From the NCBI GenBank assembly GCA_026392145.1, contig JAPLCS010000188.1, positions 1 to 10,308 of the forward strand: a DNA stretch of 10,308 nucleotides. The letters run 5' to 3'. Of the stretch, positions 1 through 6,260 are shown piece by piece. The notes beneath the pieces are model-generated. The model worked only from the letters and a program-made list of their open reading frames with translations, was not told the origin of the DNA and made no database searches. The DNA comes from Fimbriimonadales bacterium (lineage in GTDB: Bacteria > Armatimonadota > Fimbriimonadia > Fimbriimonadales > Fimbriimonadaceae). The stretch's first letter is position 1; every line of letters starts with the position of its first letter. The position numbers and the translations under genes are program-made.

Positions 1-2840
1 CCCACAATGATGTGAGCATCGGGCTCTACTGTGTGAGCAGCTTCTTGGTTGAGGGCTGCTTCCTCTGAAATGGCATACTCTTCCAGTAGTCGCTCTGCCA
101 CGGTAGCTCGCTTAGTTTCTGCTCGAACTCTGAGGAGTTCATTTTGGTGGTTCGCATGTCCAAGTGCCATCACATTTTCTCGTGCGGACTTAGCATCATC
201 ATTGAGTTTTTGCCCGTGTTCCACTTTTTCACGACGTAGGGTGTTAAGTGAATCGAGCTGGAGATTTTGCTTAGACTTTTCTTCCTCAAATTGGGCTGTT
301 TCGAGGCGAACACTTTCAATCTGTTTGAGAACGCGTTCTCGTTCAGGACCTAGGTTTTCAAGCTTCTTACCTCGCGCGACGTGTGATTCAGTGGCTACCT
401 CGAGTCGTTTTTTTGCTGAGTAAAGACGGCTTTGTGCTTGTCGAGCTCGTTCTTGGGCGTCTCTTAGTCGAATGACAGCTTGTTCTGCATCTGCTGACTT
501 AGAGGCAACTTGCATTAGCAGTTCCTCTCGTGCTTTTTCGAAGATTGAAACGTCAACGTCTTCGGTAGCAGCTAGCATTGTCTGTTGTATTTGTTCAATT
601 TCTGCTTGGGCTTTCTTAACTTGTCGATCAGCATCTCTGAACTCGCTTTGCATGATATTGAAGAATTCTTGTGCTTCGATCAGGGGGGCTTTTGCCTCTT
701 TCTCTTGCTCCTTTAGTGCGACGAGTTCTTTGTTCAGATTCTCAATTTCAGATTCGAGAGATTTTCTTCTTTTTTCAGCTCCTGCTAATTGTTTTTCGAT
801 TTCTATAAGTTGCTTTTCTAACTCAGCTAAGTCTGCTTTACGCTGTACGATGCCATAACTTTGTTTGTTATTCAGACCACCCGCGACAGCGCCGCTACTA
901 TGAACCACTTCACCGTCCAGAGTGACCATTCGCGTCCATCCATGGGTCTTGGCTAGTTTGAGTGCGTCTTCTAGTAAATCCACAATTACGATTCGACCTA
1001 AGAGACTATCAATTACAGGGCGAACTTTTGAATCACAGTCCACTAGTTCACTTGCTCTACCAATAACTCCTTTTTCATTGAGAACTTTTCGAAGTTCATT
1101 ACTGACTTCGCTTGTACGCATGAGTGAAATAGGTTGGAAGGTACAGCGACCGGCTCGATTTTCTTTAAGCCAAGCAATCGCTCTCTTTGCTTCCGACTCA
1201 TTTTCAACAATCAGATCGTTTGCAGAGGCCCCAAGTGCAGTCTCTATGGCGAGTGAATAATCCTTATCCGTTTCGATCGCGCTTCCAACCGCCAGGTAAG
1301 TTCCTGGCAGCAAGCCTCGCTCAGCTGCTTCAAGTACAGCTCTTGAGCCTTGCGAAAGACCCTCAAAAGCATCCAATGTTGCTTCGATGCCTCGGATTCT
1401 TCCTTCAATGCTTGCTCTCTCTGCAAGTGCTTGTCGAAGACTTGAAGCATCTTGCTCGATAGTTTTATTGATAGAAGTAACTTTTTGATGTTTTTCTTCT
1501 ACTAATAATGATATTTTTTCAACTATTTTCTTTGCTGAATCTACGTTAACTCCTGCTTCGTTAACGGCTTGAATAATTTCTGGAAGTCCTTTTTCGGCAC
1601 CTTCAAGTTCACGCTTAAGGAGCCGCAAGCGATTTTGCATAGCTTCTTGTTCGGCTTCCCACTTTAGACGCTGATTCTTTTGCTCTCGTGCTTTGTTAAG
1701 TTTGGATTCAGATTCACGAAGTGCCTCAGTGAGAGCTTTCGATTCGTTACTTGCTCCTGCAGATTCGTTTTGAATGTCAGTCAAGTTTTGAAGAGATGCT
1801 TCGTTTTCTGATTCAGCTTCGATGACTTCCTGGGTTGCCTCGTTTACACGTTGAGAAAGATTTTCTGAATCCTCGGTTAGGTTTGACTCTTGAGCAGAGA
1901 GGGAGGTCAATCTTTCCTCCGTAATTTTTATATTGGCTTGGGAACGTTCAAGAGAAGTCGAGGCGGCTTGAAATGCACTTCGAGCAGTATCGATTTCTTG
2001 TTCGATTTCGGATATCTCCACGGCGAGGAATCTTGATTGCTCCTCGAGTTGATTTGCAGTTATTTGTTCAGATTCGAGAGTTTTAGTGGAACTGGATATC
2101 TTGTCTTCGAGATCGACGAGTTCACGCACAGCAGTACAGAAATCTCTGACTAGGAGCCCAATTTCAACTTCTTTGAGAGATGAAAGTAAACTTTTATAGC
2201 GCCTAGCGATTTCGGCTTCTTCTGCAAGTGGTTCTCTTTGCGCTTCGAGTTCTCTTAGAATGTCATCAACTCTGATGAGGCTTCCTCGTGTTGAATCAAG
2301 CCGTCTTAAGCTTTCGACTTTGCGAGCTCGGTACCTTTGTACACCTGCTGCTTCGTCTATCCACGCACGACGATCCTCGGCTGATGCTGAGAGAGCTTGG
2401 TCAATTTCTTTTTGACCAACAATTGCGTATCCTGCGCGGCCTAATCCTGAGTCGGCAAGTAATTCCAACACGTCTCTCAGTCGACAGGATTGACGGTTTA
2501 TTGAGTAATCAGAGTCACCACTTCGCGTCAGCTTTCGAGTAACCCATACTTCACTCGCCTCGATTGGTAGTGAGCCGTCCTCGTTATCAAAGCATAAGGA
2601 CACCTCTGCATATCCAATGGATTTGCGCTTTTGTGATCCCGAAAAAATGACATCGTGAGACGAGGCTGCTCGAAGGTTTTTGATCGACCCTTCCCCGAGT
2701 GCCCAGAGAATTGCATCGACTAGGTTGGATTTGCCACATCCGTTAGGACCAACAACCGCCACAATGCCACCATCAAGGCTGAATTCAGTCTTGTCGGCAA
2801 AGGTCTTAAATCCAAAAATTTTGACCCGTTTGAGGCGCAT
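1..2840 (-). CDS. smc: Chromosome segregation protein SMC, 3'-truncated by window edge
   Basis: SMC is the ATPase of the bacterial condensin (SMC-ScpA-ScpB) that organises and segregates the chromosome. The reverse strand is open from the ATG at 2840 to the window edge, about 946 codons, with no in-frame stop when read triplet by triplet. The N-terminal head begins MRLKRVKIFGFKTFADKT and carries Walker A GPNGCGKS at residues 31-38. The conserved block INRQSCRLRDVLELLADSGL and the EEAAGI-like DEAAGVQRY follow by about residue 165. A long Glu/Gln/Lys/Arg-rich coiled coil runs to about residue 500. The hinge spans about 505-657 and ends in the typical GEVVHSSGAVAGG. The returning coil ends at LLEEYAISEEAA, just before the C-terminal head. 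Full-length family members are about 1,180 residues, so the signature motif and Walker B lie outside the window. The usual GEQS near residue 50 reads GEGS here. There is no clear Shine-Dalgarno before the start. Confidence 0.96.
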   Translation of the reverse strand, partial: MRLKRVKIFGFKTFADKTEFSLDGGIVAVVGPNGCGKSNLVDAILWALGEGSIKNLRAASSHDVIFSGSQKRKSIGYAEVSLCFDNEDGSLPIEASEVWVTRKLTRSGDSDYSINRQSCRLRDVLELLADSGLGRAGYAIVGQKEIDQALSASAEDRRAWIDEAAGVQRYRARKVESLRRLDSTRGSLIRVDDILRELEAQREPLAEEAEIARRYKSLLSSLKEVEIGLLVRDFCTAVRELVDLEDKISSSTKTLESEQITANQLEEQSRFLAVEISEIEQEIDTARSAFQAASTSLERSQANIKITEERLTSLSAQESNLTEDSENLSQRVNEATQEVIEAESENEASLQNLTDIQNESAGASNESKALTEALRESESKLNKAREQKNQRLKWEAEQEAMQNRLRLLKRELEGAEKGLPEIIQAVNEAGVNVDSAKKIVEKISLLVEEKHQKVTSINKTIEQDASSLRQALAERASIEGRIRGIEATLDAFEGLSQGSRAVLEAAERGLLPGTYLAVGSAIETDKDYSLAIETALGASANDLIVENESEAKRAIAWLKENRAGRCTFQPISLMRTSEVSNELRKVLNEKGVIGRASELVDCDSKVRPVIDSLLGRIVIVDLLEDALKLAKTHGWTRMVTLDGEVVHSSGAVAGGLNNKQSYGIVQRKADLAELEKQLIEIEKQLAGAEKRRKSLESEIENLNKELVALKEQEKEAKAPLIEAQEFFNIMQSEFRDADRQVKKAQAEIEQIQQTMLAATEDVDVSIFEKAREELLMQVASKSADAEQAVIRLRDAQERARQAQSRLYSAKKRLEVATESHVARGKKLENLGPERERVLKQIESVRLETAQFEEEKSKQNLQLDSLNTLRREKVEHGQKLNDDAKSARENVMALGHANHQNELLRVRAETKRATVAERLLEEYAISEEAALNQEAAHTVEPDAHIIV

Positions 2841-2974
2841 GGTAAGAGGTGGTTCAGAATACCCCTGGGCAAGTTGAGTTGGAATCAGCACAGAATGGAA
2901 CTTTTCAACACCTTGTCCACACTGATTTTATGTTGGGGGCAAATTGGTTTACCTTGGAGTAATCTGAGTCAGCA
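2841..2974. promoter_or_regulatory. Divergent intergenic region between smc and the small membrane gene
   Basis: This 134-bp gap must hold the start signals of smc (leftward) and of the small membrane gene (rightward). I see no convincing -35/-10 pair for a housekeeping sigma factor on either strand. On the plus strand GGAACTT at 2897-2903 is followed after 17 bases by ACTGAT at 2921-2926. This resembles an ECF-type promoter loosely and would place a start about 40 bases before the ORF at 2975. The match is weak and is offered only as a candidate. GGAG at 2956-2959 is the only Shine-Dalgarno-like sequence for that ORF, at a rather long distance of 15 bases. Confidence 0.3.
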
Positions 2975-3223
2975 ATGATGTATTTTTTGTCCCAATTTGA
3001 GCCGACTCAGTTGAAAGATTACAAAGGATTCATCATTTTAGTCGCCATTGCGTTTCTTGCTGTAATGTGGGGCGGATTCTTCTTCTTTGACCGTTTTAAG
3101 AGGAAGGATGATCTGAAGCGTGAAGCTTTGATTGATACGGTTAAATCCTACGAGGTTGGGTTAACTTCCGTGAACCATGAGCCCACCGAGGTGCCCAGCA
3201 ATCAGAATAATGATTCCGCTTAG
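2975..3223 (+). CDS. Small single-pass membrane protein, unknown function
   Basis: This is an 82-residue ORF of unrecognised family. Residues 1-16 are polar, then about residues 17-38 (GFIILVAIAFLAVMWGGFFFF) form one strongly hydrophobic helix. A positive stop-transfer patch DRFKRKDDLKR follows, then a soluble tail ending in a Ser/Asn-rich, probably disordered stretch. The charge pattern predicts an N-out, C-in orientation. Two adjacent ATG codons (2975 and 2978) could start it, with GGAG 15 bases upstream. It reads away from smc, and its last 63 bases overlap the 3' end of the heme-motif gene on the other strand. The membrane-protein composition, and the lack of any competing ORF over its first 186 bases, argue that it is real. 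A short tail with few conserved residues would tolerate the overlap. It is faintly YajC-like in layout (short N-terminus, one helix, basic patch), but I do not see a YajC signature. Confidence 0.62.
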   Translation: MMYFLSQFEPTQLKDYKGFIILVAIAFLAVMWGGFFFFDRFKRKDDLKREALIDTVKSYEVGLTSVNHEPTEVPSNQNNDSA

Positions 3224-3955
3224 TAAAACGAGTGCAAGATAACTGGATCTATTACGTTGTAAATATGCAAAGGTACCGAGTACCGCGCTTGTGCTCGCAA
3301 GAATGAGATGGAACAAAAGATTTCCTTCGAGAGTAAAGCCCATCCGCAACCAAGCTGCAATCCCCGTAATAATGGAGCCGTAGGCTAGTAGTACACCGAA
3401 TCCTAGATTTAACGTGGAAGCATTATGATAGAGAGAAAGGTTTTCTATTTCATCGCTTCTTTTTCTATTTTTGATAGTGCCAATGATTTCGAATATTGCT
3501 GCGAGCGTAATTAGTGCAATAGGGAAGTGAATGATGGCGGGGTGTAGAGAGTGCTTAGGCAAAAGATTATCCACCAAACTTACGGACGTCGGCTTTGAGT
3601 TTGGATCGCCTGGTTGGCTTCCTGCGGAGATTTCTGTTAGGTTGATGATTCCATCACCATCTGAGTCTTCCTTTTCGATGGTTTGAAGTACTTTGAGCGT
3701 AAGCGAGCCATCAGTTGTATTTTCTAGAGCTCTTTGTACTGCTTTGCCGTAGTCGTTTCTTCTTGGCGGGTCGGAATGACATGTCTTGCAAGTTGCTTCT
3801 TGGCGGTTGTATGCAGCCTTAAATTGGTTCAGGTATTCCGGCGTTGCAATGGACTTCGAGCTAGTTACAAAGGCAAAAAAAAAGCAAGTTAAAAGAGTGA
3901 TTTTTGGTGCACGAAGAGGAGTTTCGTGAACATTCTTCAATTTGTTTGCTTGCAT
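3161..3955 (-). CDS. Exported c-type heme-motif protein with EF-hand-like loop and DUF2231 membrane domain
   Basis: This 264-residue protein has three visible parts. Residues 1-37 look like a signal sequence, with a basic start, hydrophobic core TLLTCFFFAFV and possible cleavage after SIA. A small extracytoplasmic segment follows with a c-type heme attachment motif CKTCH at 56-60 and an EF-hand-like calcium loop DSDGDGIINLTE at 97-108, then GSQPGDPNSKP of the kind seen in calcium-binding spacer repeats. From about residue 135 there is a four-helix membrane domain starting HSLHPAIIHFPIAL and ending GHLGGLMVHGS. The paired His of HPxxxHFP and the terminal GHLGG are features of DUF2231, whose conserved His have been suspected of holding heme. 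A redox or electron-transfer role is inference. It is the last gene of the sigma/anti-sigma operon, 38 bases after its neighbour, and its 3' end overlaps the convergent small membrane gene. A single CxxCH means at most one c-type heme. Confidence 0.8.
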   Translation of the reverse strand: MQANKLKNVHETPLRAPKITLLTCFFFAFVTSSKSIATPEYLNQFKAAYNRQEATCKTCHSDPPRRNDYGKAVQRALENTTDGSLTLKVLQTIEKEDSDGDGIINLTEISAGSQPGDPNSKPTSVSLVDNLLPKHSLHPAIIHFPIALITLAAIFEIIGTIKNRKRSDEIENLSLYHNASTLNLGFGVLLAYGSIITGIAAWLRMGFTLEGNLLFHLILASTSAVLGTFAYLQRNRSSYLALVLLSGIIILIAGHLGGLMVHGS

Positions 3956-3970
3956 AGGTTGGTTTTACCT

Positions 3971-3990
3971 AAATCTGAAATTTCAGATTT
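3971..3990. repeat. Perfect 20-bp palindrome between anti-sigma and heme-motif genes
   Basis: AAATCTGAAATTTCAGATTT is identical to its own reverse complement over all 20 bases. It fills most of the 38-base gap, 3 bases after the anti-sigma stop and 15 bases before the ATG of the heme-motif gene. As RNA it can fold into an 8-bp stem with an AAUU loop, but no T-run follows it on the minus strand, so it is not a standard intrinsic terminator. It could be an operator for a dimeric regulator or a processing or stabilising hairpin that sets the last gene's expression apart from the operon. The weak AGGT that may serve as ribosome binding site lies directly beside it. Confidence 0.75.
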
Positions 3991-3993
3991 GCT

Positions 3994-4860
3994 CTATCTT
4001 GGGCTAGAAATCTCAATGAGTCCAGGAGTTACTTCACTCACTGAAAATCCTTTGGAACCAATAACTTTTGCCAATGCGATGGATGGATTTGACTCTTGAA
4101 TATCCCACTGAATCGGACTGAGAGTTTGGACTCGGAGATGAATAGTTGTGTCAAATCTTGAAGCTATTACTTTTGCAAATTCAACGATATCACCGGAGCC
4201 CTTTAATTCCGTCTCATTTGATCTCCCAGGAATGACAATGAAGTGTCGAACTGACTCACCCGATGCAGTTATTTCAAAGGCACTTGTAAGCACTTCTCTG
4301 TTCTGGAGCGGACAAACCAATTCTTTGCTATCAACGTCAAATTGCTTGAGTAATTGACCTGTTTCATAAGAAGAAATTTTTACTAGTTTGGGGCCACTAC
4401 TTATATATTTCAGTACAGGGCTACCGTTCACTAAGTCAATCGTAATTTCATCAAGTCGCCGGACTTGCTCTGGCGTAGACCCGGTCATGCTTGCTTGAAC
4501 TTTGCTTGGCGACACAGCATTGTTACGAATGGTAGCAATCGTTCCGACAAACAGCGCGAGTGACAGTCCGCCAATGAGAATTGGGCGGAACCAAGATAGT
4601 AATGATGAAGCTGAAAGTGAAAATCTATTAGAATGAGCCGCTTCGAGTTTGGAGGTTATTACTGTAGCAAGGAATTGGGGGAGTTCAACTTTTTCCTCGG
4701 GAAGAAGTGTGAGAGCTTCCATCATGGAACAGAATTTTGCATACTCGTTTCTTAGTTCCGTGTCGGATTCCATTCTGAAGCGAACCTGTTGTGCAATGCC
4801 CTCATCAAGGGTGCCTTCAAAGAGTGCGGAAAAGTGCTCATGAAGTCGGTCATTGCTCAT
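3994..4860 (-). CDS. Anti-sigma-like single-pass membrane protein with STN-like C-terminus
   Basis: This 288-residue protein probably binds and restrains the ECF sigma factor encoded just upstream. The N-terminal 50 residues (LHEHFSALFEGTLDEGIAQQ and onward) have the layout of an anti-sigma domain, an acidic helix pair followed by a residue pattern like DTELRNEYAKF. The HxxxCxxC zinc motif is absent, so it would be a zinc-free version. One transmembrane helix lies at about 93-111 (PILIGGLSLALFVGTIATI). The remaining ~175 residues should be extracytoplasmic. Residues about 225-285, ending FSVSEVTPGLIEISS, resemble the small beta-alpha-beta module found at secretin/TonB-receptor N-termini (STN) and FecR ends, by pattern only. 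The start has a good Shine-Dalgarno, AAGGA 8 bases before the ATG. It lies 51 bases after the sigma gene. Family identity rests on context and topology as much as on sequence. Confidence 0.75.
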   Translation of the reverse strand: MSNDRLHEHFSALFEGTLDEGIAQQVRFRMESDTELRNEYAKFCSMMEALTLLPEEKVELPQFLATVITSKLEAAHSNRFSLSASSLLSWFRPILIGGLSLALFVGTIATIRNNAVSPSKVQASMTGSTPEQVRRLDEITIDLVNGSPVLKYISSGPKLVKISSYETGQLLKQFDVDSKELVCPLQNREVLTSAFEITASGESVRHFIVIPGRSNETELKGSGDIVEFAKVIASRFDTTIHLRVQTLSPIQWDIQESNPSIALAKVIGSKGFSVSEVTPGLIEISSPR

Positions 4861-4911
4861 AATAAAGTTCCTTGGATGAATCCTTTGAAGTGTTACAGGG
4901 GTTTGACTGGA

Positions 4912-5535
4912 CTAGATTCTGAAAAGTTCCTCGTCTTGACTTAATATTTCTTTGAGGCTGAGGCGTGCGCGATTGAGTCGGCTTTTTACCGTACCAATTG
5001 GCAAATCAAGTGCTTCGGCAATTTCCTCGTAGCTTAGTTGCTCAGCATGAAACATGACCATCATTCCTTTTTGAAACTCTGGCAGTTTGTCAAGAGCTCG
5101 GTTGAGCAAAATTTCCCTTTGATGACGTTCAACAATTTCATCTGTTTTGGTGGCGGTATCTTCGTATTCACGGGCTATTTCCTCATCTTCAAGCTGAAAA
5201 CTAGCATCCATAGAAACCGTGTTTTTCGAACGATCTTTCTTTCGTATGTCTAAGTAGCAGTTGGTAACGACTCTGTAAAGCCATGTTGTGAAGGCACTGT
5301 TTCCCTTGAAGTTCTTTACAGAATTGTTGATTCGAAGAAATGAATCTGCAACTACATCGGCTGCCTCTTCAGGGTTGCGAGTGAGACGGTAGGCGTAAGT
5401 ATATGCGCGATTCTGATGTTTTCTAATAAGTTCGTTCAGTGCGTATGAATCACCAGCTTTAATTTTTTCGATGAGGATCGAGTCGCTCTGGAAAAATTCA
5501 GGTGCCCCATGGTCTATGCCTTGATTGTCATACAT
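4912..5535 (-). CDS. RNA polymerase sigma factor, ECF subfamily
   Basis: This is a sigma-70 family factor of the extracytoplasmic-function type, which redirects RNA polymerase to a small regulon. From the ATG chosen here it has 207 residues. Region 2 covers about 32-100, with LIRKHQNRAYTYAYRLTRNP, then EEAADVVADSFLRI and FTTWLYRVVTNCYLDIRKK. An acidic linker follows, then region 4 at about 142-196 with LPEFQKGMMVMFHAEQLSYE and the helix-turn-helix IAEALDLPIGTVKSRLNRAR. A longer form from GTG at 5571 (219 residues) is possible. I prefer the ATG at 5535 because GGTGGGGG stands about 10 bases before it, whereas the GTG has no Shine-Dalgarno. It sits between the DUF4446 gene and the anti-sigma-like gene, the usual arrangement for a sigma factor controlled by a membrane anti-sigma. 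Confidence 0.93.
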   Translation of the reverse strand: MYDNQGIDHGAPEFFQSDSILIEKIKAGDSYALNELIRKHQNRAYTYAYRLTRNPEEAADVVADSFLRINNSVKNFKGNSAFTTWLYRVVTNCYLDIRKKDRSKNTVSMDASFQLEDEEIAREYEDTATKTDEIVERHQREILLNRALDKLPEFQKGMMVMFHAEQLSYEEIAEALDLPIGTVKSRLNRARLSLKEILSQDEELFRI

Positions 5536-5570
5536 CTGATTTGAGCCCCCACCGATTGATTTAGAATCCA

Positions 5571-5594
5571 CTCGATCGCAATTTTAAGCTGTTT
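5571..5594 (-). promoter_or_regulatory. Candidate ECF-type promoter before the sigma gene (weak)
   Basis: On the minus strand AAAC (5594-5591) is followed after exactly 16 bases by CGAG (5574-5571). ECF promoters commonly have a GAAAC/GAAC-type -35 and a CGT-type -10 about 16 bases apart, so this is a partial match that could allow autoregulation. A transcript from here would begin near the GTG at 5571 and favour the ATG at 5535 as start. A match of about six defined bases can arise by chance. Confidence 0.2.
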
Positions 5595-5612
5595 TGCAAC
5601 AACACTTTTAGA

Positions 5613-6131
5613 CTATTTGACTGAACTTGCCTGATTTTGTTTCACCGCTTCAAGAATCGCTTGTTGTTCCTCTGCTCCGAGGTTTCGATCCGACTTCCCG
5701 CCTACGATATTCTTTCCGTACACTTTGTTATCAGCTCGGCCAACGATACTAGACACTACCGCACCGTCTCCATTATCATCATAAATTGCCATTGCAAAGG
5801 ATTGAAGTCCGCCAATGTCTTGAAACGCATCGTATCTCACGAGTCCAACATGGCGTTTGGAGCGTTGCATCTTTCGTTCAAGGATTGCTGTTCGATGATC
5901 TATTGATTCCACCTGTTTTTGGAGGTTTCTTCTTTCTTCCAAATGTTCTCTGAGCATTATCTCCATGCTTGACTCGCTTTCATCGGATAAAAGAACAGCA
6001 AATCGCTTGTGAAGTTTGTTGACTGTAATCGTGGCTCTAATTAGTAATGCCATCATCAGTATTACAAGCAGGGAGAGTCCGGCAAGAATTGTTCCGGAAT
6101 TGTCTCTCAAACTGGTTATAATCGTTGTCAT
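5613..6131 (-). CDS. DUF4446 family membrane-anchored protein
   Basis: This 172-residue protein matches the DUF4446 family, which has no settled function. It has one transmembrane helix at about 14-31 (TILAGLSLLVILMMALLI), then a coiled-coil-like segment rich in Glu, Arg and Gln (about 45-92). The conserved core follows: VGLVRYDAFQDIGG, SFAMAIYDDNGDGAVVSSI, GRADNKVYGKNI and a LGAEEQQAILEA end. Family members elsewhere share the VRYxAFxDxGG and DDNxxGxVxxSI blocks. The topology puts most of the protein on one side of the membrane, probably the cytoplasm. Its ATG has no Shine-Dalgarno, and an in-frame TGA lies just upstream. The start instead overlaps by ATGA the stop of a short leader ORF that has an excellent ribosome binding site. 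The sigma gene follows downstream after 41 bases (longer start) or 77 bases (preferred start), so the two are probably co-transcribed. Confidence 0.87.
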   Translation of the reverse strand: MTTIITSLRDNSGTILAGLSLLVILMMALLIRATITVNKLHKRFAVLLSDESESSMEIMLREHLEERRNLQKQVESIDHRTAILERKMQRSKRHVGLVRYDAFQDIGGLQSFAMAIYDDNGDGAVVSSIVGRADNKVYGKNIVGGKSDRNLGAEEQQAILEAVKQNQASSVK

Positions 6132-6163
6132 AGGAATCGGGATTCAGTATAGCTTTTTGGCAT
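6128..6163 (-). CDS. Probable 11-residue leader peptide coupled to the DUF4446 gene
   Basis: A short ORF, MPKSYTESRFL then TGA, lies directly in front of the DUF4446 gene. Its ATG at 6163-6161 is preceded by AGGAGG at ideal spacing. Its stop codon overlaps the DUF4446 start as ATGA (6131-6128). The two frames differ, so it is not an N-terminal extension. The simplest reading is that ribosomes load at the leader and re-initiate on DUF4446, which has no ribosome binding site of its own. The peptide shows no run of a single amino acid that would suggest classical amino-acid attenuation. A sequencing error that split a longer gene is possible but less likely, because the DUF4446 frame also has its own upstream TGA. 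Confidence 0.6.
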   Translation of the reverse strand: MPKSYTESRFL

Positions 6164-6169
6164 AGATAT

Positions 6170-6175
6170 CCTCCT
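6170..6175 (-). promoter_or_regulatory. Strong Shine-Dalgarno of the leader ORF
   Basis: AGGAGG within TTGAGGAGGATATCT stands 6 bases before the ATG at 6163. It is the best ribosome binding site I can see in the window, and it points at the leader ORF, not at the start of the DUF4446 gene, which is 38 bases from it. This is the main support for calling the leader translated. Confidence 0.7.
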
Positions 6176-6260
6176 CAAGAATTCGTCAACGGTATGAAAA
6201 TTCGTGGTGGCAATGTGAGAATTGATTCGCTACTGAAGATTGAAGTGGAGACTAAAGGGA

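Noticed and set aside
49..2542. Several plus-strand open frames of 84-128 residues and short minus-strand frames over the smc gene
   Set aside because: They are Ser/Arg/Leu/Cys-rich translations of the antisense or shifted frames of the SMC coding sequence, which is open and family-consistent over the whole stretch.
2964..3010. Inverted repeat CTGAGTC ... GACTCAG around the start of the small membrane gene
   Set aside because: Seven-base arms separated by 33 bases do not extend in either direction and are expected by chance.
6132..6260. Housekeeping promoters in the divergent gap, such as TTGACG or TATACT on the minus strand
   Set aside because: Good -35 or -10 look-alikes exist, but none pair at 16-18 base spacing with a second recognisable box.
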